The position numbers and the translations under genes were made by a program. The notes beneath the pieces are model-generated. The model saw only the letters and a program-made list of their open reading frames with translations, was not told the origin of the DNA and did no database searches. A DNA stretch of 10,035 bases, taken from contig DAOWIN010000089.1 of assembly GCA_030640885.1 (NCBI GenBank), forward strand, positions 1 through 10,035, given 5' to 3'. This document shows, in pieces, positions 1 to 5,212 of this stretch; within the stretch, counting starts at the first letter, position 1; the number at the start of each line of letters is the position of its first letter. This stretch comes from Candidatus Omnitrophota bacterium. GTDB lineage: Bacteria; Omnitrophota; 4484-213.

Positions 1-108
1 ATTATTGAGGCAAGCACCAAGGCATATCTGGAGGCGGTGAATAAGCTGCAGGCTACAAGCCGCAAGTTGCAGGCTAAAAAACAAAAAAACCTGAGGCCTG
101 GAGCGTGA
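1..108 (+). CDS. leuA: 2-isopropylmalate synthase, C-terminal end (partial)
   Basis: The first frame of the window is open from base 1 to a TGA at 106-108 and encodes the last 35 residues of a protein that begins upstream. The start, IIEASTKAYLEAVNKL, matches the end of the LeuA C-terminal allosteric (leucine-binding, LeuA_dimer) domain, where I-I-E-A-S-x-K-A-Y-x-x-A-x-N is typical. LeuA condenses acetyl-CoA with 2-oxoisovalerate in leucine synthesis. Family members normally stop close to this helix. Here about 19 further residues (QATSRKLQAKKQKNLRPGA) are read from sequence that looks like dispersed repeat, with tgcaggct occurring twice. The stop lies 17 bases before the aroE start, consistent with one transcript. 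The family call rests on only about 16 informative residues; citramalate synthase ends somewhat similarly but fits less well. Confidence 0.72.
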   Translation: MIEASTKAYLEAVNKLQATSRKLQAKKQKNLRPGA

Positions 109-118
109 GGCGTGAAGC
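46..118 (+). repeat. Degenerate repeat tract over the leuA 3' end and aroE leader
   Basis: The octamer tgcaggct occurs at 47-54 and 68-75. Between them lie tacaagccgcaagttgca-type words that recur at 8340-8376 and 9681-9709 (shared octamer aagttgca at 64-71, 8362-8369 and 9685-9692). The following gcgtgaggcgtgaagcg stretch is internally repetitive. Its 10-mer ggcgtgaagc (109-118) recurs at 8410-8419, just before fabF. Confidence 0.6.
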
Positions 119-125
119 GCGAAAT

Positions 126-965
126 ATGCTTACTTCCAAAACAAAAATTTACGGCTTGTTGGGTTATCCCATAAAACATAGTTTTTCGCCCCTAATTCAT
201 AATGCCGCTTTTGAGGCAGAAAAGATAGATGCATGTTATTTGTGTTTTGAAACCAAACCCGAGGATATAAAACAGGCAATAGAGGGAATAAGGGCGTTGA
301 ATATTCAAGGGGTAAATTTGACCATTCCCCATAAAGAGATATGTTTATCTTATTTAGATGAGATAGATAAAAATGCCGAGTTTATCGGGGCAGTAAATAC
401 AATTGTCAGGAAAGAAAATAAATTGATTGGTTATAATACTGACGGCGAGGGTTTTATCAAGGCATTAAAAGAAGATTTAGACTTTGATTCCAAAGATAAA
501 ACTATTTTTCTTTTTGGTGCTGGGGGAGCAGGAAAGGCAATAGGAATGAGTTTAGCAAAATATGGAGCAAAACAGATTTTTATTGTGGATAAGAATAAAA
601 AGAAAGCAAGAGCTTTAGCTGAGAATATTAAAGAAAATTTTCCAAACACAATTGCGGAATTGACCCACAGCCATAATCAAGAGGCAATTAAAGCTTCACA
701 TCTTTTGGTCAACGCTACACCAATAGGGATGAATCCCAATGATAATTTAATGATCAATCCTGTCTATTTTCCTCAGCAATTAAATATTTTTGACCTTATT
801 TATAATCCAAGAGAAACGAAACTGTTGAGAATAGCAAAAAAAAAGGGGTTAAAAGCAGTCAATGGTTTAGGGATGCTGATTCATCAAGCCGCACTTTCTT
901 TTGAGCTCTGGACAGGAGAGAAAGCACCTCTTGCAGTAATGAAAGAGGCAGTAGAAAAGAAATGA
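126..965 (+). CDS. aroE: Shikimate dehydrogenase (NADP+)
   Basis: AroE reduces 3-dehydroshikimate to shikimate with NADPH in the cytosolic chorismate pathway. Numbering is from the ATG at 126 (279 aa, a normal family length). The N-terminal substrate domain has the shikimate-binding S-x-S pair (Ser19, Ser21 in KHSFSP), catalytic Lys70 in NLTIPHK, Asn91 in GAVNT and catalytic Asp106 in YNTDGEGF. The NADP-binding Rossmann segment has the glycine-rich loop GAGGAG at 131-136, followed by NATPIGM and DLIYNP. The C-terminus has the conserved NGLGMLIHQAALSFELW block. A GTG at 105 would add seven residues (MRREARN), but they are read from repeat sequence and overlap the leuA stop, so the ATG is preferred. 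No strong Shine-Dalgarno precedes it. All expected residues are present, so it is probably active. Confidence 0.95.
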   Translation: MLTSKTKIYGLLGYPIKHSFSPLIHNAAFEAEKIDACYLCFETKPEDIKQAIEGIRALNIQGVNLTIPHKEICLSYLDEIDKNAEFIGAVNTIVRKENKLIGYNTDGEGFIKALKEDLDFDSKDKTIFLFGAGGAGKAIGMSLAKYGAKQIFIVDKNKKKARALAENIKENFPNTIAELTHSHNQEAIKASHLLVNATPIGMNPNDNLMINPVYFPQQLNIFDLIYNPRETKLLRIAKKKGLKAVNGLGMLIHQAALSFELWTGEKAPLAVMKEAVEKK

Positions 966-981
966 GGATTTGGAGGAAATT

Positions 982-986
982 GGAGG
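982..986 (+). promoter_or_regulatory. Shine-Dalgarno GGAGG deciding the DUF1844 start
   Basis: GGAGG lies four bases before the ATG at 991. A second GGAGG at 972-976 overlaps the alternative in-frame TTG at 970. The closer site and the better start codon favour 991. Confidence 0.6.
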
Positions 987-990
987 AAAG

Positions 991-1377
991 ATGGAAGATA
1001 AAAAAGAAAAGAAAGAAGAAGAAAAGATAGAGGAAACGAAAGATAAGGAAGAAAAAGGAGAACAAAAATCCCAACAAGAAATGCCGCCTTTGGAGATAAA
1101 TTTTGCCTTATTTATCTCCAGTATGGGGATGCAAGCCTTGATGCATTTGGGGGAAATCACTAACCCAGTGACTAATAAAAAAGAGCAGGATTTAAAACAG
1201 GCGAAACAGAGCATTAATATTTTAGAAATTTTAGAAAAGAAAACAAAAGGAAACTTGGATAAAAATGAAGAGCAAATATTAAAGAATCTACTTTATGAAG
1301 TAAGAATGAAGTATGTGGAAAAGGTGAAAGGGGATAGGGGAAAAGTTAAAGGAGAAAGTAAGAAGGAGGGGATATGA
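991..1377 (+). CDS. DUF1844 family protein
   Basis: This is a small cytosolic protein (128 aa from ATG 991) of unknown function. Residues of about 30-110 match the DUF1844 pattern. They comprise a hydrophobic helix (FALFISSMGMQALMHLGEI), then NPVTNKKEQDLKQAKQ, the helix INILEILEKKTKGNL, and NLLYEVRMKYVE near the end. Both ends are low-complexity: a Lys/Glu-rich N-terminus of about 30 residues, and a Lys/Gly tail (KVKGDRGKVKGESKKEGI) encoded by a purine-only, repeat-like stretch (1318-1370). The tail may be repeat-derived. The stop overlaps the start of the following hicB-like gene in an ATGA arrangement, so the two are probably translationally coupled. An in-frame TTG at 970 would add seven residues. 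DUF1844 proteins often sit beside housekeeping genes; I infer no specific function. Confidence 0.85.
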   Translation: MEDKKEKKEEEKIEETKDKEEKGEQKSQQEMPPLEINFALFISSMGMQALMHLGEITNPVTNKKEQDLKQAKQSINILEILEKKTKGNLDKNEEQILKNLLYEVRMKYVEKVKGDRGKVKGESKKEGI

Positions 1378-1586
1378 AAAATACATATACAGCAGTGATT
1401 AAAGAAGATGATGGTTATTGGATTGGATGGATTGAAGAGGTTCCTGGAGTAAATTGCCAAGAAACCTCTCGTGAAGAATTAGTGAAAAGTTTAAGAATAA
1501 CTTTGAAGGAAGCTTTAAAATTTAATCGACAGGATGCACTGCACTCAGCTGAAACTAATTTTTCTGAGGAATTAGTTACTGTATGA
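1374..1586 (+). CDS. HicB-family antitoxin (first pair)
   Basis: A 70-residue protein with the single partly degraded RNase-H-like fold of short HicB antitoxins. It opens with YTAVIKEDDGYWIGWIEEVPGVNCQETSREEL, matching the family pattern of a beta strand, then D-G-x-W-x-x-x-x-x-E-x-P-G, then a helix (LVKSLRITLKEAL). It has no C-terminal helix-turn-helix or ribbon-helix-helix DNA-binding domain, so it would act by binding HicA. AAGGAGG (1363-1369) precedes the ATG by four bases, and the ATG overlaps the DUF1844 stop. The TGA stop overlaps the ATG of the HicA-like partner. Antitoxin-first order with overlapping codons suggests co-translation. The cognate toxin is frameshifted, so this may be an orphan antitoxin now. 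Confidence 0.88.
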   Translation: MKNTYTAVIKEDDGYWIGWIEEVPGVNCQETSREELVKSLRITLKEALKFNRQDALHSAETNFSEELVTV

Positions 1587-1773
1587 AGCGCAAGGAATTT
1601 CTTAAATATCTTACCAGACATAATTGCGAACTACTTAGGGAAGGTAGAAGGCATTCGTGGTGGTATAATCCAGAATTAAATAAAAGATCTTTTCCGTTCC
1701 GAGACACACGGAAATCAAAGATATTCTTGCAAGAAAGATTTGTAGAGATTTGGGAATACCGCCGATAAAATAA
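1583..1773 (+). pseudogene. HicA-family mRNA interferase toxin, frameshifted by a 5-bp duplication
   Basis: HicA toxins are small dsRBD-like RNases with one catalytic His. The first 38 residues are a good HicA match: KEFLKYLTRHNCELLREG, then GRRHSWWYNPELNKRS, with the expected His at position 24. The open frame then continues as FRDTRKSKIF and stops at 1766-1768; those 23 residues resemble nothing in the family. From base 1702 another frame reads RHTEIKDILARK followed by ICRDLGIPPIK, stopping at 1771-1773, which is the standard HicA C-terminus. At the switch point TTCCG occurs twice in tandem (1692-1696 and 1697-1701). Removing one copy gives SFPRHTEIKD in one frame and a 61-aa protein. The shifted ORF is also 61 aa. 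Inactivation is likely but not proven: the catalytic half survives, and an assembly error or a reversible slippage state would look the same. Confidence 0.85.
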
Positions 1774-1798
1774 TTTTGCTCAAAAAGGAGATTGAGAT

Positions 1799-2035
1799 AT
1801 GCAACGATTTAAATTAAATGCAATTATTTGGAAAGAGGATGCGGGTTTTGTATCAAAATGTTCGGAATTGGGAGTAGCCAGTGCAGGTGATTCCTTAGAA
1901 GATGCCTTAAGGAATTTAAAGGAAGCAGTTGAATTATACATAGAAAATGCAACAGAGTTAGGAATGATTGGTGATTTCCTGCCTTCCTTAAAAGCAGAAG
2001 AAAAGTTTAGTTCTCCTATTGAAGTAATGGCTTAA
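1799..2035 (+). CDS. HicB-family antitoxin (second pair)
   Basis: A 78-residue short HicB antitoxin, clearly distinct in sequence from the first one. It reads MQRFKLNAIIWKEDAGFVSKC, then SELGVASAGDSLEDALRNL, then a helix KEAVELYIENA. This is the family pattern of an N-terminal strand, E-D-x-G-F/Y-V-S/A-x-C-x-E-L, G-D-S-x-E-E-A, and the L-K-E-A-V-E-L-Y-x-E helix. The C-terminal LKAEEKFSSPIEVMA is a short tail with no DNA-binding domain. AAGGAG (1785-1790) lies eight bases before the ATG. The stop is four bases before the partner toxin start. It probably neutralises the adjacent HicA by direct binding. Confidence 0.9.
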   Translation: MQRFKLNAIIWKEDAGFVSKCSELGVASAGDSLEDALRNLKEAVELYIENATELGMIGDFLPSLKAEEKFSSPIEVMA

Positions 2036-2039
2036 AATA

Positions 2040-2276
2040 ATGGCTAAATTACCAATATTATCCTCAGAGAAGGTAATAAAAGTTTTGTTAAGGATAGGAT
2101 TTATCTATGCTCCTAAACGAGGAAAAGGAAGCCATATTGCTTTGTATAAGAAAAATAAAGAAGGAAGAAAATTATTGGTTATCATTCCTAAAAGAAAAGA
2201 GATTCCGAAGGGAACGCTTTTATCTATTTTGCAACAGGTAGATATTGCGAAAGAGGAATTATTAGATTTGCTTTAA
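2040..2276 (+). CDS. HicA-family mRNA interferase toxin (second pair)
   Basis: A 78-residue HicA-type RNA-binding toxin that looks intact. The N-terminal helix (SSEKVIKVLLRIGF) is followed by the strand with the catalytic-type His32 in KRGKGSHIALYKK. A second strand (KLLVIIPKRKEIPKGTL) carries the conserved Pro and Lys/Arg-E-I-P-x-G-T-L element. The last helix is LLSILQQVDIAKEELLDLL. HicA enzymes cleave mRNA and tmRNA during stress. The ATG lies four bases after the preceding hicB-like stop, and the dgt-like start follows two bases after this stop. It contains the same parts, undamaged, that are broken in the upstream hicA-like gene, which supports reading that one as a pseudogene. Confidence 0.9.
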   Translation: MAKLPILSSEKVIKVLLRIGFIYAPKRGKGSHIALYKKNKEGRKLLVIIPKRKEIPKGTLLSILQQVDIAKEELLDLL

Positions 2277-2277
2277 C

Positions 2278-3411
2278 ATGCTAACCCGACAGCAATTAGA
2301 ACAAAGAGAAGAAGAAATTCTTGCCCCTTATGCGGCAAAGAGTAAAAATACGCGCGGGAGGGTTCATTCCGAAGAAGAACATCCTTTTCGTTCGGTCTAC
2401 CAGCGCGACCGCGACCGCATTATCCATTCTAACGCCTTTCGCAAATTAGAATACAAAACTCAGGTCTTTGTAAATCACGAGAGCGATTATTATAGAACGC
2501 GGCTTACCCATAGTTTAGAGGTTGCCCAAATTGCCGTTTCCATTGCCCGTTCTTTGAGATTAAATGAGGATTTGGCAGAAGCAATCGCTCTTGCCCATGA
2601 TATTGGGCATACCCCTTTTGGACACGCCGGTGAAAACGTTCTACGAGAGTTAATGCAAAATTTCGGTGGTTTTGAACATAATCAACAGGGGCTAAGGGTT
2701 GTTGATTTATTAGAACAGAGATACCCTCATTTCAAGGGCTTAAATTTGAGCTATGAGACGCGAGAGGGGATTGCCAAGCATAAAACCCTTTTTGATCAAC
2801 CAGATAAAGAATTTAAGCAAAAACAGCCGAGCTTAGAGGCGCAGGTGGTAAATTTAGCCGATGAGATTGCTTACGATAGCCACGATTTAGATGATGGGCT
2901 TACCGCTAAGTTAATCAATGAGGAACAATTATCAGAAATAAAAATCTGGCGGGAGATTTATGAACCATTGAGTAAAAATATTTCCAATAAAGAAATATTA
3001 AAATACCAGACCATAAAATCTTTAATAAATCTTGCCACTACAGATCTAATAAATGAATCTGAGCAAAAACTAAAACATATCAAGGGGATAGAAGAGGTAA
3101 GAAGAGCATCAGAAAGTCTAATTTGTTTTAAAAAAGAAATGGCAAAACAGCGTAGAGAGCTAAAAGATTTTTTGCTTAAGAACCTTTACTGCCATTACCG
3201 AGTAGTCCGAATGGTGCAGAAAGCCCAGCGGTTTATCAAACGGCTTTTTAAAGTATATTTAGAAGAACCTGAGCAGTTGCCTTTTCTCTGTCAGCAAAAG
3301 GTAGAAAAAGAGGGATTGGAAAGGGTAATTTGCGATTATATTGCCGGAATGACCGATAGATTTGTTCTTGAGGAATATAAGAAACTATTTGACCCTTACG
3401 AAAAAGTGTAA
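2278..3411 (+). CDS. dgt: Deoxyguanosinetriphosphate triphosphohydrolase-like protein (HD domain)
   Basis: An HD-superfamily dNTPase that splits dNTPs into deoxynucleosides and triphosphate, so acting on nucleotide pools. The protein has 377 aa, shorter than E. coli Dgt (about 505) and in the range of dGTPase-like type 2 proteins. Residues 35-66 hold the family block HPFRSVYQRDRDRI, then NAFRKLEYKTQVF. The metal-binding residues are His78 (RTRLTHSLEVAQ), His107-Asp108 (LAHDIGHTPFGHAGE) and Asp195 (NLADEIAYDSHDLDDG). The FEHNQQ motif at 132-137 is also typical. The C-terminal helical half is less conserved. Substrate specificity within the family cannot be read from sequence. The ATG follows the hicA-like stop by one base, suggesting co-transcription with the toxin-antitoxin genes. 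The stop at 3409-3411 runs straight into a repeat. Confidence 0.93.
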   Translation: MLTRQQLEQREEEILAPYAAKSKNTRGRVHSEEEHPFRSVYQRDRDRIIHSNAFRKLEYKTQVFVNHESDYYRTRLTHSLEVAQIAVSIARSLRLNEDLAEAIALAHDIGHTPFGHAGENVLRELMQNFGGFEHNQQGLRVVDLLEQRYPHFKGLNLSYETREGIAKHKTLFDQPDKEFKQKQPSLEAQVVNLADEIAYDSHDLDDGLTAKLINEEQLSEIKIWREIYEPLSKNISNKEILKYQTIKSLINLATTDLINESEQKLKHIKGIEEVRRASESLICFKKEMAKQRRELKDFLLKNLYCHYRVVRMVQKAQRFIKRLFKVYLEEPEQLPFLCQQKVEKEGLERVICDYIAGMTDRFVLEEYKKLFDPYEKV

Positions 3412-3467
3412 ACACTGATGACACTGATTTAAGAACACTGATGACACTGATATTAAACGCTGATTTT
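3411..3467 (+). repeat. Direct repeat of an 18-mer after dgt
   Basis: The 18-mer aacactgatgacactgat occurs at 3411-3428 and 3434-3451 (period 23), followed by a partial third unit aacgctgatttt. The first copy overlaps the last base of the dgt stop. A related gcactgata word follows clpP (5831-5839). Confidence 0.8.
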
Positions 3468-3468
3468 A

Positions 3469-3493
3469 TTGTGCCGAGCGTAGCGAGGCACAA
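3469..3493. repeat. Hairpin with a GCGTAGC loop just before tRNA-Lys
   Basis: Perfect 7-bp arms ttgtgcc (3469-3475) and ggcacaa (3487-3493) enclose gagcgtagcga, which contains GCGTAGC at 3478-3484. There is no T-run, so a terminator is unlikely. It ends three bases before the tRNA. Confidence 0.65.
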
Positions 3494-3496
3494 GAT

Positions 3497-3573
3497 GCGC
3501 CGTTAGCTCAATCAGGTAGAGCAGCGGACTCTTAATCCGTTGGTTGAAGGTTCGATTCCTTCACGGCGTACCA
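3497..3573 (+). tRNA. tRNA-Lys (anticodon CUU)
   Basis: A full cloverleaf can be folded by eye. The acceptor is gcgccgt (3497-3503) with acggcgt (3563-3569), discriminator A3570 and an encoded CCA at 3571-3573. The D-arm is GCTC/GAGC. The anticodon stem is gcgga/tccgt with loop CTCTTAA and anticodon CTT, which reads AAG lysine codons. The T-arm is gaagg-TTCGATT-ccttc. The first acceptor pair is G1-U72, a wobble, which is uncommon. The gene is on the same strand as its neighbours. Confidence 0.96.
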
Positions 3574-3596
3574 ACCATTCGCCGAAAGCGAATGGT
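3574..3596. repeat. Perfect 9-bp hairpin directly after tRNA-Lys
   Basis: Arms accattcgc (3574-3582) and gcgaatggt (3588-3596) flank the 5-base loop cgaaa. It begins on the base after the tRNA CCA and has no T-tract, so it looks like a repeat element or processing structure rather than an intrinsic terminator. Confidence 0.65.
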
Positions 3597-3597
3597 A

Positions 3598-3740
3598 AAT
3601 TCCAAATTCCAAGCACCAAATTACAAATAAGCACCAATGACCAAAATTACAATAAAGAGAAAATTACCGAGAACTTATTTATTATTTTGAACATTGAGTA
3701 TTGGTCCGCCTCAGGCGGATGTTATTTGTAATTTGTAATT
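3598..3740. repeat. AT-rich imperfect inverted repeat between the two tRNAs
   Basis: The left part is built of aattccaaattccaagcaccaa-like words. The 13-mer aaattacaaataa (3618-3630) is mirrored exactly by ttatttgtaattt (3722-3734). The right arm holds a CCGCC-type palindrome at 3705-3719, between tattgg and tgttatttg. The open frame across this stretch also covers the tRNA and is not a gene. Confidence 0.65.
3705..3719. repeat. CCGCCTNAGGCGG palindrome, copy 1
   Basis: tccgcctcaggcgga: 7-bp arms around one centre base. It lies inside the right half of the AT-rich inverted repeat, in sequence otherwise almost free of G+C. Confidence 0.8.
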
Positions 3741-3741
3741 T

Positions 3742-3768
3742 TCAAAATTCTGCAATGCAGAATTTTGA
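3742..3768. repeat. 27-bp perfect palindrome before tRNA-Gly
   Basis: Arms tcaaaattctgca (3742-3754) and tgcagaattttga (3756-3768) are exact reverse complements around a single A. It ends three bases before the tRNA 5' end. Confidence 0.8.
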
Positions 3769-3771
3769 CAA

Positions 3772-3847
3772 GCGGGTGTAGCTTAGCTGGTAGAGCGCAA
3801 CCTTGCCAAGGTTGAGGTCGTGGGTTCGAACCCCATCACCCGCTCCA
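3772..3847 (+). tRNA. tRNA-Gly (anticodon GCC)
   Basis: The acceptor is gcgggtg (3772-3778) with cacccgc (3837-3843), discriminator T3844 and an encoded CCA (3845-3847). The D-arm is GCTT/GAGC. The anticodon stem is caacc/ggttg with loop TTGCCAA and anticodon GCC, which reads GGC/GGU. The T-arm is tgggTTCGAAcccca. All arms pair, so it should be functional. The CCA is followed within one base by another palindrome. Confidence 0.97.
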
Positions 3848-3862
3848 TCCGCCTTAGGCGGA
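3848..3862. repeat. CCGCCTNAGGCGG palindrome, copy 2
   Basis: tccgccttaggcgga begins on the base after the tRNA-Gly CCA. It differs from copy 1 only at the centre base. Confidence 0.8.
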
Positions 3863-3865
3863 TGA

Positions 3866-3900
3866 TCCTAAGGAAGCGACCAAAGGGAGCTTCCGAAGGA
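3866..3900. repeat. Imperfect hairpin, 12-bp arms with two mismatches
   Basis: Arms tcctaaggaagc (3866-3877) and gcttccgaagga (3889-3900) surround the purine-rich loop gaccaaaggga. The two mismatches are adjacent, in the middle of the stem. No T-run follows. Confidence 0.6.
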
Positions 3901-3925
3901 CTTAAATAAAATAAGTAGATCCTTC

Positions 3926-3940
3926 TCCGCCTGAGGCGGA
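3926..3940. repeat. CCGCCTNAGGCGG palindrome, copy 3
   Basis: tccgcctgaggcgga, with an outer gatcc (3919-3923) / ggatc (3944-3948) pair that extends the inverted symmetry. It lies 22 bases before the trigger factor gene. Confidence 0.8.
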
Positions 3941-3967
3941 TCAGGATCAAATTCATTAGAGGTGAAT

Positions 3968-5002
3968 TTGAAAATTCAAACGAACAAAATAGCCCCCTGC
4001 AAGCAGGAAATAAAAGTGGATATTCCTGTTGACAAATTAGAGCAAAAAATGGATAATCTTTATTCGCAAATTAGCAGGACAGCTCAAATTTCCGGGTTTA
4101 GAAAAGGCAAGGTTCCACGCAATATTTTGGAGGCACATTATCGGGAGGAAATAAAAGATAAGGCGATAGGAGAAACTGTTACTGAAGCTTATAGCGATGC
4201 TGCTAAAAATTTTGATTTTGTGCCTATAGACCTTCCACAAATCTCCAATGTCAAATTAGAAAATGATTATCTTCGCTTCCAAGCTACTGTGGAAACTCGG
4301 CCAGAGGTTAAGTTGGGACGATATAAAGGAATAAAATTGGTAAAAAAGGAAGGGAAGGTTAACAAGGATGATGTTGAGCAGCAGTTAAAGTTTTTACAGC
4401 AGATAAGACAGACTTCCCAGCAGAAAAATTCAGCAGAAAAAAAACAAGATGATTTACCGCCTCTTGACGATGAATTTGCTCAGCAAATGGGTAAAAGCAG
4501 TTTAAAAGAGCTTAAAGAGGCGATTCGAGAGGATTTAATTCAAGTTCGCAAGGAAGAGACAGATAGAAAGTTAGAAAGCGATCTTTTCGAACAGATTTTG
4601 AAAAGTTCCAATTTTGACCTGCCCGATTCTTTGGTGCAAAAACAAAAGAAGACTTTATTGGAAAATATGCAGAATTATCTTGCCCAGCAAGGGGTGGAGC
4701 AGGAGAAGATAGACTCTCATCTTAAGGAATCAAAAAAAACAGCTCAGGATAGAGCGGTTAAAGAGCTAAAAATTCTTTTTATTTTAGATAAGATTGCGCG
4801 GCAGGAAAAGATTGAGATTGGTGAACAAGAGTTAAACAAGGAAGTGGAAGGGATTGCTCAAAGGTTTAAAAAGGGCGTTGATGAAATAAAGGAAGACATA
4901 GCTAAAAAGGGGTTGATTGATGATTTAAAGGTGAAATTGAGGGAAAGAAAAACAGTCGAGTTTTTAATCAAAGAATCGCAAGTGAATGAAACTACAATTT
5001 AG
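3968..5002 (+). CDS. tig: Trigger factor lacking the PPIase domain
   Basis: A ribosome-bound chaperone that receives nascent chains at the exit tunnel. The N-terminal ribosome-binding domain has the signature GFRKGKVPR (residues 43-51), then NILEAHYREEIKDKAIGETV and VETRPEVKLGRYKG, ending near residue 125. Canonical trigger factors (about 430 aa) then have an FKBP-like prolyl isomerase domain of about 90 residues. Here only a short Gln/Lys-rich linker (about 140-165) precedes the C-terminal chaperone domain, which starts at LPPLDDEFAQQMG and continues as long charged helices to the end. Total length is about 344 aa. The TTG at 3968 sits six bases after AGAGG (3957-3961). An upstream GTG at 3962 gives two more residues but directly abuts that site. 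clpP follows after 223 bp, a common partner order. It is probably active as a chaperone, without isomerase activity. Confidence 0.92.
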   Translation: MKIQTNKIAPCKQEIKVDIPVDKLEQKMDNLYSQISRTAQISGFRKGKVPRNILEAHYREEIKDKAIGETVTEAYSDAAKNFDFVPIDLPQISNVKLENDYLRFQATVETRPEVKLGRYKGIKLVKKEGKVNKDDVEQQLKFLQQIRQTSQQKNSAEKKQDDLPPLDDEFAQQMGKSSLKELKEAIREDLIQVRKEETDRKLESDLFEQILKSSNFDLPDSLVQKQKKTLLENMQNYLAQQGVEQEKIDSHLKESKKTAQDRAVKELKILFILDKIARQEKIEIGEQELNKEVEGIAQRFKKGVDEIKEDIAKKGLIDDLKVKLRERKTVEFLIKESQVNETTI

Positions 5003-5028
5003 CGAGACGTAAGCCAAAGCTAAATTGT
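4994..5028. repeat. 10-bp hairpin overlapping the tig stop codon
   Basis: Arms acaatttagc (4994-5003) and gctaaattgt (5019-5028) are exact, with the loop gagacgtaagccaaa. The stem includes the TAG stop at 5000-5002. The stem is AT-rich with only TTTAG after it, so at best a weak terminator. Confidence 0.55.
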
Positions 5029-5040
5029 TTAGTTGAATTC

Positions 5041-5141
5041 CCCAGCACTTATTTACTGAACAATGTTTAAGGGCAAAATCATAATTTTTAGCTTGTAATA
5101 GTTTTAGCCAAAACAACAATCTGCAGTAAATAAGTGCTGGG
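5041..5141. repeat. 101-bp element with perfect 18-bp terminal inverted repeats
   Basis: cccagcacttatttactg (5041-5058) is exactly mirrored at 5124-5141 around an AT-rich 65-base centre. No ORF of interest lies inside and no clear target-site duplication flanks it. It could be a miniature inverted-repeat element or a structured leader for clpP. Confidence 0.7.
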
Positions 5142-5153
5142 TCAATGCGCACA

Positions 5154-5212
5154 GCAACTTACGTTCACTATTAGCCTCGCCAGCTCGGTTAGGTGTGTGT
5201 TCCGTAAGTTGC
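5154..5212. repeat. Second inverted repeat upstream of clpP
   Basis: gcaacttacg (5154-5163) pairs with cgtaagttgc (5203-5212). Outside these, gcac (5149-5152) pairs with gtgc (5213-5216), leaving one bulged A. The 39-base interior is GC-richer than its surroundings. It ends about ten bases before the clpP start and may affect translation initiation. Confidence 0.6.

Noticed and set aside
105..125. GTG start for aroE adding MRREARN
   Set aside because: It lies in repeat sequence, overlaps the leuA stop, and the AroE family aligns from the ATG at 126.
3540..3731. A 63-codon open frame spanning part of tRNA-Lys and the AT-rich repeat
   Set aside because: It overlaps a clear tRNA and reads through repeat DNA; no ribosome-binding site or protein-like composition.
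5154..5212. Possible integron attC site, because GTTAGGT fits the GTTRRRY core
   Set aside because: No matching RYYYAAC core at the other end, no integrase or cassette array nearby, and the stem arms do not match attC layout.
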